A program made the translations under genes and the position numbers. From Elusimicrobiota bacterium (lineage in GTDB: Bacteria > Elusimicrobiota > Elusimicrobia > UBA1565 > UBA9628), in NCBI GenBank assembly GCA_003452935.1, contig DMMY01000001.1, forward strand, positions 62,001 to 126,000: DNA of 64,000 nucleotides, written 5' to 3'. This document shows positions 1 to 8,529 of the stretch, one piece after another. Position 1 is the stretch's first letter. Every line of letters starts with the position of its first letter. The notes beneath the pieces were generated by a model. That model worked only from the letters and a program-made list of their open reading frames with translations. It made no database searches and was not told the origin of the DNA.

Positions 1-2
1 AG

Positions 3-539
3 TCTCTCCGCCTCATCCGGCGCCAGTTCCCGCAATCCCAAGCGACCGTCTTCGCCTCGCCGAACCTGCCGGACTCGGCCTACGCAGCCGCCGTCGCGGC
101 CGGCTGCGAGCTCGTGCGCGAGCTCGGGTACCGCCGCCGCGCGGAATTGGATCTGGCCCTCTGCTCTTCAGGCACCGCGACCCTGGAGAACGCCCTTTTG
201 GGCCTGCCCATGGTGGTCGTCTACAAGCTCTCCTGGCCTACCTACGCGGTGGCCCGCTCTCTCATCCGCGTGCGCCACATCGCCATGGCCAACATCCTCG
301 CCGGCCGGACATTGGTTCCGGAACTCATCCAGCGCCGCGCCACCCCGCCGGACGTCGCGCGGGCCGCGCGCGAACTTCTGGAAGACCCGCGGCGCTACGC
401 CCGCGTCCGCCAAGACCTCATCGCCCTGCGTCCCCTTTTAGGCAAGCCGGGAGCGACGCAGCGCGCGGCGCTGGCCATTTTGGCCGATTTGCGGACAGAC
501 TCCGGCCCCGCCGGCGCCCGGGAGCGGCCGCAGCCATGA
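3..539 (+). CDS. lpxB: Lipid-A-disaccharide synthase, C-terminal part (partial at window edge)
   Basis: The frame is open from the window edge to the TGA at 537-539, so only about the last 178 residues are visible and the start lies upstream. The segment with DLALCSSGTATLENALLG followed by PMVVVYK is the characteristic C-terminal nucleotide-sugar binding stretch of LpxB, a GT19 glycosyltransferase. IAMANILAGR and VPELIQ also match the family. LpxB condenses UDP-diacylglucosamine with lipid X at the inner membrane to give the lipid A disaccharide, which implies an LPS-bearing outer membrane. The stop overlaps the start of the next gene as ATGA, so the two are translationally coupled, and the partner is an MsbA-type exporter. 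The assignment rests on motif recognition. Confidence 0.9.
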   Translation, partial: SLRLIRRQFPQSQATVFASPNLPDSAYAAAVAAGCELVRELGYRRRAELDLALCSSGTATLENALLGLPMVVVYKLSWPTYAVARSLIRVRHIAMANILAGRTLVPELIQRRATPPDVARAARELLEDPRRYARVRQDLIALRPLLGKPGATQRAALAILADLRTDSGPAGARERPQP

Positions 540-2272
540 ACGGGGCTCTCCGCTTTTGGCCTTATTTAAAACCCCACGGCCGGCGCCTGGCTTGGGCCGT
601 CCTGGCCATGTGCGTCGTAGCCTTGATCAACGGCGGATCGGTCTTGCTGCTCAAACCCATCGTCGACCGTATTTTCATCGCCCGCGATTTGGCCATGCTC
701 TGGCTGGCGGTGGCCGGCGTCCCGCTTTTGATCGCGGGCAAGACCGTGGCCTCCTATGTCCAGAATTACCTCATGAGCTGGATCGGCCAGACAGTGGCTC
801 AAGGCATTCGCGAGGATCTTTTCCGCCGGCTCATGGAACTGCCCATAGACTTCCACGATCATCGTCACTCGGGAGAGATTCTCTCCCGGGTCACCAGCGA
901 TCTGACCATGGTGCAGGCCGCCCTCGTCTCCGTCCCACTCTATCTCATCCGAGATTCCATGACCCTGGCGGCCCTGACGGGATCGCTGTTTTACCTGGAT
1001 TGGCGTTTCGCCCTCATCGCTCTGGCCGGCGCTCCCTTGACCGCGACCGCCTTCCTGATCTTGAGCCGAAAGATGCGCCGCTCCAGTCTCCAATGCCAGA
1101 CCATGCTGGAACGCCTGACCGAACGTTTCGAGGAGAGCCTGCGCGGGATTTTCGCCATTCAATCCCTGAACTACGAGGCCGGCGCCATCGAAAAATTCCA
1201 AGCCGAGAACGACTCGTTTTTTTCTTTGATGATGCGGTATTTGCGCGCCACGGCCTTGGCCGCGCCCCTGATGGAGCTCTGCGGCGCGTTGGTCGCCGCC
1301 GCCCTTATTTTTTTCGGCGGCACCGCCGTCATCGAGGCCCGCATGACGCCCGGAGCGTTTTTCGCCTTCTTGGGCGCTTTTCTATCGGCGATCGCGCCGA
1401 TCAAGAACCTGGCGCGCACCAACTCCGACCTCCAGCGGGCCCTGGCCTCGGGCGAGCGCATCTTCGAACTCTTAGACCACGAGCCGCGGCGCGCCCGCGG
1501 CCGGCAGTTCGCCGGACTGCGCCAAGATCTGCGCCTGGACCGCGTCTGCTTCCTTCATCCCGGCGCGACGCGACAGGCCCTCGTCGACATTTCCTTTTTG
1601 CTCGGCCGCGGCGGCAGCCTGGCCGTGGTAGGACCGGCGGGGGCGGGCAAGACCACCCTCATGCGCCTTTTGCTGCTGCTCAACGAACCGACCTCGGGCC
1701 GGATACTGTTCGACGGGACAGATTCGCGGGATTTGGACCCGTCCTCGCTGCGCGGCCGCGTGGGCATCATATCGGAGAAAACCAAGATCTTCAACGAGAC
1801 TCTCTGGGGAAATATCGCTTTGGGCCGCAAGGACGTATCCCAAGAGCAAATGGACCGCGCCTGCCGCGCCGCCGGACTCGGCGAGTGGATCGCGGCCCAA
1901 CCCGAGGGTCCCTACGCGCGGCTCGATCACGGCGGGGCGGCCCTCGGAGCGGGGCTGCGCAAGCGCATCGCCCTGGCGCGCGTGGCGCTCAAGTCGCCCG
2001 ATCTGCTTCTCTTGGACGAAGCCACGGCCGGCCTCGACGCGGAGGGACAGGCCGAGTTCCTCACGCTATTGGCGCCGCTGCTCAAGGACCGCGCGGTCGT
2101 TTGCGCGGGTCATCGTCTGCAAGCGGCCCTGGGCTTGACGCGGGTCCTCATGCTGGCTGACGGCCGGATCGCGGATTGCGGCGACCACGAGAGCCTGCTA
2201 GCGCGCAACCCTTTCTATCAACGGCTCTACTGCGGCCCGGCCGCCGCGGAAGCCATCGACCCTGTGCCATGA
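536..2272 (+). CDS. msbA: MsbA-type lipid A/LPS ABC exporter with unusual nucleotide-binding motifs
   Basis: This is a 578-residue half-transporter with an N-terminal six-helix ABC exporter domain (about residues 15-310) and a C-terminal ATPase domain (about 330-570). The ATG overlaps the lpxB stop, so flipping of lipid A across the inner membrane is the likely job. Walker A (GPAGAGKTT, 366-374), Walker B (LLLLDEA, Asp494-Glu495) and the switch His526 are intact. Other motifs diverge. The signature is LGAGL (470-474) instead of LSGGQ, the Q-loop position is Glu414 (IISEKT), and the A-loop aromatic appears to be His (VCFLHPG). The fold and the neighbour are clear, but activity and exact substrate are inference. 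A general exporter of another lipid is the alternative. Confidence 0.85.
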   Translation: MNGALRFWPYLKPHGRRLAWAVLAMCVVALINGGSVLLLKPIVDRIFIARDLAMLWLAVAGVPLLIAGKTVASYVQNYLMSWIGQTVAQGIREDLFRRLMELPIDFHDHRHSGEILSRVTSDLTMVQAALVSVPLYLIRDSMTLAALTGSLFYLDWRFALIALAGAPLTATAFLILSRKMRRSSLQCQTMLERLTERFEESLRGIFAIQSLNYEAGAIEKFQAENDSFFSLMMRYLRATALAAPLMELCGALVAAALIFFGGTAVIEARMTPGAFFAFLGAFLSAIAPIKNLARTNSDLQRALASGERIFELLDHEPRRARGRQFAGLRQDLRLDRVCFLHPGATRQALVDISFLLGRGGSLAVVGPAGAGKTTLMRLLLLLNEPTSGRILFDGTDSRDLDPSSLRGRVGIISEKTKIFNETLWGNIALGRKDVSQEQMDRACRAAGLGEWIAAQPEGPYARLDHGGAALGAGLRKRIALARVALKSPDLLLLDEATAGLDAEGQAEFLTLLAPLLKDRAVVCAGHRLQAALGLTRVLMLADGRIADCGDHESLLARNPFYQRLYCGPAAAEAIDPVP

Positions 2273-3720
2273 ACGCCCTAGACAAGCCCCAGCTCATCGC
2301 GCAGTTCTCCAGCTACGCCGCGCATGTGGACACGGCCATTCTGGGCAAAGCCTACGACTATTCCATCAAGGCCCACGGCAACCAAGAACGAGCCTCCGGG
2401 GAGGATTATTTCATACACTGCCGGTGCGTGGCCACCTCCCTGGTGGAATGGAAGATGGATTTGCCCACCATCTGCGCCGGCCTTCTGCACGACGTCATCG
2501 AGGATACCCCCACTTCCCAGGAAACCCTGCGCGTGGAATTCGGCGAGGAGATCACCCGATTGGTGCTCGGGGTGACCAAATTGGAGCACCTGCAGTACTC
2601 CTCGCGCGACGACATACAGGCCGAGAACTGGCGCAAGATGCTGCTGGCGACCGCCCAGGATATTCGCGTGATAGTCATCAAGCTCGCCGACCGCCTGCAT
2701 AACATGCAGACGCTGGGCTTCCTGCCGGCCGATAAGCAGCAGCGCATCGCCCACGAGACCCTGGCGCTCTACGCCCCCTTGGCTCATCGTCTCGGGATGT
2801 TCCAGCTCAAGGGCCAGCTGGAAGACCTGGCCTTTGAGCGCCTCTACCCCCAGGAATTCAAGGAACTGGAAGCCAAGGTCAACGCCATGCTGGCGACCCG
2901 GGAGCTGACGCTCAAGAAATTCAAGGATGCCGTGGGCAATTCCCTGTCCAACACCGCCATAGCCCATCGCATACTGGCCCGGTCAAAAAGCCTCTACTCC
3001 ATCTACGGCAAGATGCAGCGCCAAGACAAGCCGTTCGAGGAAATCCAAGACGCCCTGGGGGTGCGCATCATCACGGACACGGTGTCCAACTGCTACGCCC
3101 TGCTGGGCATCGTGCACACCCAGTTCAAGCCCGTGGCCGGGACCTTCACGGATTACATCTCCATCCCAAAGATGAATCTCTACCAAAGCCTGCACACCAC
3201 CGTGATGGGCCCGGGCGGCGAGCTCGTCGAAATACAGATACGCACCGAGGAGATGCACCGCACCGCCGAGTACGGCATCGCCGCGCACTGGCGCTACAAG
3301 ACCGGAGAGCATGCCCGCGACGCCCATCTCGAGGAAAAGCTGAACTGGCTGCGGCAATGGATCGAATGGCTCCAAGACCTCAAGAGCCCGCGAGAATTCC
3401 TGGACAGCCTCAAGACCGACCTGGAGCTCAACCAAGTCTTCGTCTTCACCCCGGCCGGGGAAGTCAAGGCCCTGCCCGCCGGCGCCACGCCTCTTGATTT
3501 CGCGTTCGCCGTGCACACGGACATCGGCCAGGCTTGCGTGGGCGCTCAGGTCAACAACAAGATGGTGAAGCTCGATTATCAGTTCAAGTCCGGCGACATC
3601 TGCAAGATTATCACCAAGAAAGGCTCCGCGCCGAAGAAGGATTGGCTTATGTACGTCAAGACCGCCCGCGCCAGGTCCAAGATCCGGCATTATCTGCGCG
3701 AAAAGGGGATCGTGGCCTAA
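2269..3720 (+). CDS. RelA/SpoT homologue, (p)ppGpp hydrolase/synthetase without C-terminal ACT region
   Basis: The protein has 483 residues. The start chosen is the ATG that overlaps the msbA stop (ATGA); an in-frame start 93 bases upstream would lie inside msbA. The N-terminal HD hydrolase has His74-Asp75 (HDVIEDT) and Asp141 (KLADRLHN). It is followed by a synthetase domain with YSIYGKM, GVRIITD, YQSLHTT and EIQIRT, then a TGS domain (VFVFTPAGEVKALPAGATP). Full-length Rel/SpoT proteins run to about 700 residues with helical, zinc-finger and ACT domains; here the chain ends soon after TGS. It probably makes and degrades the stringent alarmone. Loss of the ribosome-sensing region suggests different regulation, which is inference. 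It sits between lipid A export and metabolic genes. Confidence 0.88.
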   Translation: MNALDKPQLIAQFSSYAAHVDTAILGKAYDYSIKAHGNQERASGEDYFIHCRCVATSLVEWKMDLPTICAGLLHDVIEDTPTSQETLRVEFGEEITRLVLGVTKLEHLQYSSRDDIQAENWRKMLLATAQDIRVIVIKLADRLHNMQTLGFLPADKQQRIAHETLALYAPLAHRLGMFQLKGQLEDLAFERLYPQEFKELEAKVNAMLATRELTLKKFKDAVGNSLSNTAIAHRILARSKSLYSIYGKMQRQDKPFEEIQDALGVRIITDTVSNCYALLGIVHTQFKPVAGTFTDYISIPKMNLYQSLHTTVMGPGGELVEIQIRTEEMHRTAEYGIAAHWRYKTGEHARDAHLEEKLNWLRQWIEWLQDLKSPREFLDSLKTDLELNQVFVFTPAGEVKALPAGATPLDFAFAVHTDIGQACVGAQVNNKMVKLDYQFKSGDICKIITKKGSAPKKDWLMYVKTARARSKIRHYLREKGIVA

Positions 3721-3792
3721 GTCGAGCCCGACGCGGCTTGTGAACGCAGACAAATTGGTAAAATCACGGATATCTTTGCGAGGTTTTTTCCC

Positions 3793-4557
3793 ATGAGAAT
3801 CGCCCTCTGTCAGCTGGACATGGTCTGGGATGATAAATCGGCCAACAAGGACCGCATCCTGTCGCTCATGGACCGCCTCTCCCCGGCGCCAGCCATGGAC
3901 TGGCTCATATTCCCGGAAATGACCCTTTCCGGTTTCTCCATGAACGCGCAAAGGGCCAGTCTAGACGAGACGGACATCGGCTTTTTCGCCGACTTGGCCC
4001 GGCGCCACCGGACCTGCATCTCCTTCGGCGGCGTCCAGCAAGGCCGCAACAATCTCGTGACCATGGATGCCTCGGGGAAAATATTCAGCGTTTATTCAAA
4101 GATCCACCTCTATTCTTTCGGCGGGGAGGACAAAACCTACCAGCCCGGATCCAAGCCCGAGCGCTTCGTCGTCTGCAATATGCGCGTGGTCCCGGCCGTC
4201 TGCTTCGATCTTCGCTTCCCTTACCTTTTCTGGAACGAAGCCCCCCGAACCGATCTCTTCGTGGTTATCGCGTCCTGGCCGGCCCGCCGCAGCGAGCACT
4301 GGATGCGGCTTTTGCAGGCCCGCGCCATCGAGAATCAATGCTACGTGGTCGGAGTCAACCGCACGGGCCGGGATCCCCTTCTGGAATACAGCGGCAACTC
4401 CATGATCTTCGATCCTTTGGGCAAGACCGTGCTGGACTGCAAGGACGCGGAAGGCGTCTTTGTCGCCTCGCTGGACGTCAACGCGGAGCTGGTCGCCAAG
4501 ACGCGCGTCCGATTCCCCTTCCTAAAGGACCGGCTTCCGGCTTTTTCCTTTTCATGA
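3793..4557 (+). CDS. yafV: Nitrilase-superfamily omega-amidase (YafV/Nit2-like)
   Basis: A 254-residue carbon-nitrogen hydrolase. The catalytic triad is visible: Glu42 in IFPEMTLSGFS, Lys103 in YSKIHLYSFGGED and Cys137 in VCFDLRFPYLF. The CFDLRFP context is typical of the YafV/Nit2 branch, which hydrolyses alpha-ketoglutaramate or alpha-ketosuccinamate to the keto acid and ammonia in the cytoplasm. A GAGG ribosome binding site lies about 9 bases before the ATG. The gene is 72 bases after the RSH gene, a gap that holds a weak promoter-like pair, and its stop overlaps the start of the CoA-transferase A gene. The family is clear; the exact substrate is inferred from motif similarity. Confidence 0.85.
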   Translation: MRIALCQLDMVWDDKSANKDRILSLMDRLSPAPAMDWLIFPEMTLSGFSMNAQRASLDETDIGFFADLARRHRTCISFGGVQQGRNNLVTMDASGKIFSVYSKIHLYSFGGEDKTYQPGSKPERFVVCNMRVVPAVCFDLRFPYLFWNEAPRTDLFVVIASWPARRSEHWMRLLQARAIENQCYVVGVNRTGRDPLLEYSGNSMIFDPLGKTVLDCKDAEGVFVASLDVNAELVAKTRVRFPFLKDRLPAFSFS

Positions 4558-5210
4558 AGAAAATATCCAGCCCTAAAGAAGCGGTTTCCCACATTCATGA
4601 CGGCGCCGTGCTCATGATCGGAGGCTTCATGTGCTGCGGCCAGCCTTTGCGGCTGATCGAGGAACTTCTCAAGCAGGGGGCCAAGGGCCTCACCGTCATC
4701 ACCAACGACGCCGGCTTCCCGGAACGGGGCGTAGGCAAGCTCGTGGTCGCGGGCCGGGTCAGACGCCTGGTCGCCTCGCATATCGGCCTCAATCCGGTCG
4801 CCGGCCAAAGAATGCACTCCGGCGCCATGGCGGTGGATCTCATACCCCAAGGGACCCTGGCCGAGAGAATCCGCTGCGCCGGCGCGGGCCTGGGCGGCAT
4901 CCTGACCCCCACCGGCCTGGGCACGGAGGCGGAGTCGGGTAAACGCAAGATCGACGTCGACGGCAGAAAATACATCCTGGAAACCCCGCTCAAGGCGGAC
5001 TTCGCCTTGGTCAAGGTTTCGGTCTGCGACCGATGCGGCAACGGCTTTATCGCCAAGGCGGCCAAGAACTTCAATCCCCTCATGGCCATGGCGGCCCAGC
5101 ACACCATCGCCGAGGCTGACGAACTCGTGGAAATCGGCGCCTTGGATCCCGAACGAGTCACCCTTCCCGGCGTCTTCGTCAACACGGTGGCCTTCGAGGT
5201 CCGGCGATGA
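4554..5210 (+). CDS. 3-oxoacid/acyl CoA-transferase, subunit A
   Basis: A 218-residue alpha subunit of a family I CoA-transferase (AtoD/CtfA/ScoA type). The start is the ATG overlapping the omega-amidase stop (ATGA). The N-terminal glycine-rich motif GGFMCCG (23-29) and the central GGILTPTGLGTE are characteristic, and the length matches the usual A subunit. With subunit B it would move CoA between acyl-CoA and a carboxylate such as acetate, butyrate, acetoacetate or succinate. The substrate cannot be read from sequence. It is directly followed by subunit B with another ATGA overlap, so the two are made together. With acetate kinase elsewhere in the window it suggests fermentative short-chain acid metabolism. 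Confidence 0.9.
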   Translation: MKKISSPKEAVSHIHDGAVLMIGGFMCCGQPLRLIEELLKQGAKGLTVITNDAGFPERGVGKLVVAGRVRRLVASHIGLNPVAGQRMHSGAMAVDLIPQGTLAERIRCAGAGLGGILTPTGLGTEAESGKRKIDVDGRKYILETPLKADFALVKVSVCDRCGNGFIAKAAKNFNPLMAMAAQHTIAEADELVEIGALDPERVTLPGVFVNTVAFEVRR

Positions 5211-5881
5211 AGGCCGGGAAGGCGGTCTCTTCCGCGGAGAAGCGCGAGCGCATCGCCCGCCGCGTAGCGGCTGAACTGCCCAGCAAATCCTTGGTCAACC
5301 TGGGCATCGGCCTGCCCACTCTCGTGGCTAATTTCATATCCCCGGACCGCGCCGTCTTCCTCCATTCCGAGAACGGCTTTATCGGACTTGGCCCCGAGCC
5401 GGCCCAAGGCCGCGCGGACGCGGACCTCGTCAACGCCGGAGGCAAGCCCGTCTCCATCGTGCCCGGCGGCTGCTATTTTGATTCCGCCCTTTCATTCGCC
5501 ATCATCCGCGGCGGCCATCTCGACGTCACCGTTCTCGGAGCCCTGGAAGTCGACGAGGAAGGCAATCTCGCCAACTACACGATCCCCGGGGTCATGGTCC
5601 CCGGCATGGGCGGGGCCATGGACCTGGTGGTGGGAGCCAAGAAGGTCATCATCGCCATGGAGCATGTCAACAAGCACGGCCAGCCCAAAATCGTCAAGCG
5701 CTGCACCCTGCCCTTGACCGCGCAGCGCGAGGTCGACCTCATCATCACGGACATGGCCGTCATCCGCGTGGCGCACGACGGGCTGGTTTTGGAGGAGATA
5801 TCCGAGGATACCACCGTCGAAGAGGTTATACGCCGCACCGGCGCCAAGCTGCAGATTCACCAAAAAGTCGCGGAATTCTAA
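5207..5881 (+). CDS. 3-oxoacid/acyl CoA-transferase, subunit B
   Basis: A 224-residue beta subunit (AtoA/CtfB/ScoB type). The catalytic glutamate that forms the gamma-glutamyl-CoA thioester is Glu55 in the motif SENGFIGLGP, preceded by the usual GIGLPTLVANF. Other family segments are PGVMVPGMGGAMDLVVGAKKVIIAMEH and GLVLEEI. It overlaps the A subunit by ATGA, which indicates coupled translation of the heteromer. It is the last gene of the run that begins at lpxB; the next gene starts 16 bases later with its own GAGG ribosome binding site. Distinguishing acetate, butyrate-acetoacetate or succinyl specificity is not possible here. Confidence 0.9.
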   Translation: MKAGKAVSSAEKRERIARRVAAELPSKSLVNLGIGLPTLVANFISPDRAVFLHSENGFIGLGPEPAQGRADADLVNAGGKPVSIVPGGCYFDSALSFAIIRGGHLDVTVLGALEVDEEGNLANYTIPGVMVPGMGGAMDLVVGAKKVIIAMEHVNKHGQPKIVKRCTLPLTAQREVDLIITDMAVIRVAHDGLVLEEISEDTTVEEVIRRTGAKLQIHQKVAEF

Positions 5882-5897
5882 TAATAGAGGCCCCTTT

Positions 5898-7028
5898 ATG
5901 AACCCACAGCGCATGCGCTTGTTTTTTCCCGCCTTGCTGGTTCTGTCCGGATGCGGACACGCGCCGCCGGCCCAGCCCCGGCTCGCGCGCCTCTACGGCG
6001 CCGAGGCCCTGCAGAAAGAATTGGGCGCCATCTTCAAAGAGCCCTATTGCGACACCCAAACCGTGGACATTATCTACGCCACGAACCGCACCCCCATCGG
6101 CGACCCGTCCAACTGCGACAACACCGCCTTCGGCATCGATTCAACGGAGCGGATGTCCTACGGCGTCTGCACCATCAACGTGCCCAAACGCCACAAGACC
6201 GGCGGCTTCGAGCTGGCCGCCAACCCGCGCGCCGACCCGCACCAATACTACCGGACCATCTCCCATGCCCCCCTCGACGAGAACTCTTTGCTCGAGCGCC
6301 TGCGCCAGAGGCCGGGGGCGGACATCTTGGTCTTCGTGCACGGGTTCAACGTGAAATTCGAGGAAGCGGTGCTGCGCGCCTCGCAGATCGCCTATGATCT
6401 CAAATACCAGGGACCCATCATCCTTTTCTCCTGGCCCGCGGGGGCCGAAGAGGGATTCTTGAGCTCGGCCTTGGTCAACCGCACATACGAATCCAATCTG
6501 GCCAACGCCACCAAGACCGTAGCCCCGGCCGCGGCCTTCTTCAAGAGCCTCGCCGGCCTCAACCAGACCGTGCATGTCATGGTGCATTCCATGGGCCACC
6601 AGGTCGCCCTGCGCGCCCTGGCCCAGGCAGCCCAATCTCCCGGCCCGCCGTTCATCGGAGAGCTCATGCTCAACGCTCCGGACATTCCGCTGCGGGATTT
6701 TCAGAGCTTGGCCCCCCTGGTCAAAAAGCTGGCCAACCGCATCACGGTCTATTGCTCCTATAATGACAACGCCATAGCGGCATCGGAAAGCTACAACAAG
6801 AACCGGCGCATGGGCGGCTGCGAGCGCGTCCCGGGAGTAGACATGATCAACGTAGGCGACATCGACGCCCCGGCCTTGGGCATCGGCGGCTTGGGCCACG
6901 GCTACTACGCCTCGCGTCCCATCCTGACCGACATCTTCCAGACGCTCTTGGGCATTCCCGCCCAGCAGCGGCTTTTCATCCGCAAAAGCGAGCCCAACAG
7001 CACGGAAGATTATTACCTGCGCCCCTAA
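5898..7028 (+). CDS. Lipoprotein with DUF900-type alpha/beta hydrolase domain
   Basis: A 376-residue protein beginning with a signal peptide and lipobox (LSGC, Cys19), so it is likely anchored to a membrane as a lipoprotein. The rest matches the DUF900 group of alpha/beta hydrolases: an oxyanion-type VFVHGFN, the nucleophile elbow VHSMGH, a candidate acid in LNAPDIP and a candidate His in GHGYYASRP near the C-terminus. The early segment IIYATNR followed by SYGVC is also typical of the family. The biochemical substrate of DUF900 proteins is not known, so an esterase-like activity in the envelope is inference. The gene lies downstream of the CoA-transferase pair but encodes an exported protein, so a functional link is uncertain. 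Confidence 0.8.
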   Translation: MNPQRMRLFFPALLVLSGCGHAPPAQPRLARLYGAEALQKELGAIFKEPYCDTQTVDIIYATNRTPIGDPSNCDNTAFGIDSTERMSYGVCTINVPKRHKTGGFELAANPRADPHQYYRTISHAPLDENSLLERLRQRPGADILVFVHGFNVKFEEAVLRASQIAYDLKYQGPIILFSWPAGAEEGFLSSALVNRTYESNLANATKTVAPAAAFFKSLAGLNQTVHVMVHSMGHQVALRALAQAAQSPGPPFIGELMLNAPDIPLRDFQSLAPLVKKLANRITVYCSYNDNAIAASESYNKNRRMGGCERVPGVDMINVGDIDAPALGIGGLGHGYYASRPILTDIFQTLLGIPAQQRLFIRKSEPNSTEDYYLRP

Positions 7029-7142
7029 CTGCTCGGCGGGCAGGACATGCTGAAAGGCCTAAAAACGCCTGGAGACATTTCCCATAGCCGCTTACCCTTA
7101 AGGCCCAGGTCCCGGGGCCATCGACAGGCTACACTTGCAATA

Positions 7143-8510
7143 ATGAAGCCTTCGAAGCGGAATAAGAATCTCGCTATAGCAGCGCTAACCCTGCTGTTCG
7201 CCCAGCAACGCGTTGTTGTTTGCGGAACTATTATGCCCGTTGTCTCCCAGACCCAAACCGCCCTTCCCGCGAACGCCGATATGCGGACTGCCGCCAACTG
7301 GGCGCGTAGCGTCCCGTCAATTTCTCTTCATAGCCTCCTCTTGCAGACCCCGCCCGGTCTGACCGGCACTTTAGTCAACGGGGTAGCCGTGCCAGGCACG
7401 CTCGCCCCGGCGCAGCGCGCCAACTTGGAGGCCAAGCCGGAAGCCGCGGCAATTCCGTTGCCGCCGGATTCGCAACCACCCGTCGCAGCAAAGGTCGCGC
7501 GCGCCATCCCGGGGTCTGGCGCCTCCTTAGATTTAGCCGCGCTTGCCCCGAATGAAACCCCGATGCATCCAGAAGCGACAGCTGTTACGGGCACGGAAAG
7601 ACGTCTCGATATTGAACGAATGATAAAGAAAAGGATTGAGCGGCTGAACCATGACTATGCTCCCTACAGATATGCGGACGCCGGCATATCGGCCAGGAAC
7701 ATCCTGCGCCAACTAGGACCCCGTTTCGATGAGTTGCTGGTCGACCCCGGTTTGGTTCTGCGCATTGAGGCTTTTGCTGATTTCGTCCGCGCAAACCGTC
7801 TTAATGACGCCAACCCCTGGCGGGCCCGCTTGTTGTTTTCCTCTAGTTTAGGCGCGCGGACCGTTTACCGCGCTCTCGCTTTGACGGACGAGGAGCGCCA
7901 GAACATTCTGCGCGCAGGGATATTCTCCACCTTGGCGCTCAAAACACGCGGTTTGGTGCGCAGAGACTTGCCAAAGTTGCCTTTTCTGGGAGCTCCGGCC
8001 GACCTCTTTCGGGACTTCGACGGCGGCAAAGGCAGCGCGAAACTCCATATCGGAATGGATGGAGAAGAATTCGTGTTGAAACGATACGTGCTGGAAACTC
8101 CGCCTGGAATATTCCCTATCGCCAAAGCTTTTGATTTAAAACTGTCCGCCCTGCTTATAGAATCGCCTGTTTTATCAGTTGCGGAAAAGCCGGAAATCGC
8201 CCTGGCTGCTGCGAAGCCATATCTTGGCAATAATCCGGGCAAACAGCTTGTCCTTTTTGAGCTGGAAGTGCCGGAGTTGGACTTGCTCTATCCTCAAAAT
8301 GAACATGAACCACATGCGGTGGTGGCTAATAAATCGGCCGGCAGTCTGATCCGCATTACAAATCCGGAAGGAAATCACACGACCTATACCTATGGGCGCG
8401 AAGCAGAATCCTTCCTGCTTCACTGGATCGGACCGGATGAAATTCGCAGCTGGCAAATTACTACGGAGCGCTACGCTTACGAGTTCCCCAAGGCGATCAA
8501 TAGGGAATAA
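7143..8510 (+). CDS. Secreted protein of unknown function
   Basis: I do not recognise a family. The preferred start, ATG 7143, gives 455 residues beginning with a basic stretch (MKPSKRNKN) and a hydrophobic segment that looks like a signal peptide. An upstream in-frame ATG at 7047 would hide this signal. After a low-complexity Ala/Pro-rich linker (to about residue 150) there is a more ordered region with charged helices and then a beta-rich C-terminus. No catalytic motif is evident. It reads away from the DUF900 gene after a 114-base gap that has a weak GC hairpin near 7103-7120, and it converges on the receiver-domain gene. Export to the periplasm or surface is inference. Confidence 0.6.
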   Translation: MKPSKRNKNLAIAALTLLFAQQRVVVCGTIMPVVSQTQTALPANADMRTAANWARSVPSISLHSLLLQTPPGLTGTLVNGVAVPGTLAPAQRANLEAKPEAAAIPLPPDSQPPVAAKVARAIPGSGASLDLAALAPNETPMHPEATAVTGTERRLDIERMIKKRIERLNHDYAPYRYADAGISARNILRQLGPRFDELLVDPGLVLRIEAFADFVRANRLNDANPWRARLLFSSSLGARTVYRALALTDEERQNILRAGIFSTLALKTRGLVRRDLPKLPFLGAPADLFRDFDGGKGSAKLHIGMDGEEFVLKRYVLETPPGIFPIAKAFDLKLSALLIESPVLSVAEKPEIALAAAKPYLGNNPGKQLVLFELEVPELDLLYPQNEHEPHAVVANKSAGSLIRITNPEGNHTTYTYGREAESFLLHWIGPDEIRSWQITTERYAYEFPKAINRE

Positions 8511-8529
8511 ACTTTCTTGAAGTACTAGC

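Noticed and set aside
556..2160. Long open frame in another phase inside the msbA gene
   Set aside because: Arg/Pro-rich translation typical of a shadow frame in GC-rich DNA; the overlapping frame is a clear ABC exporter.
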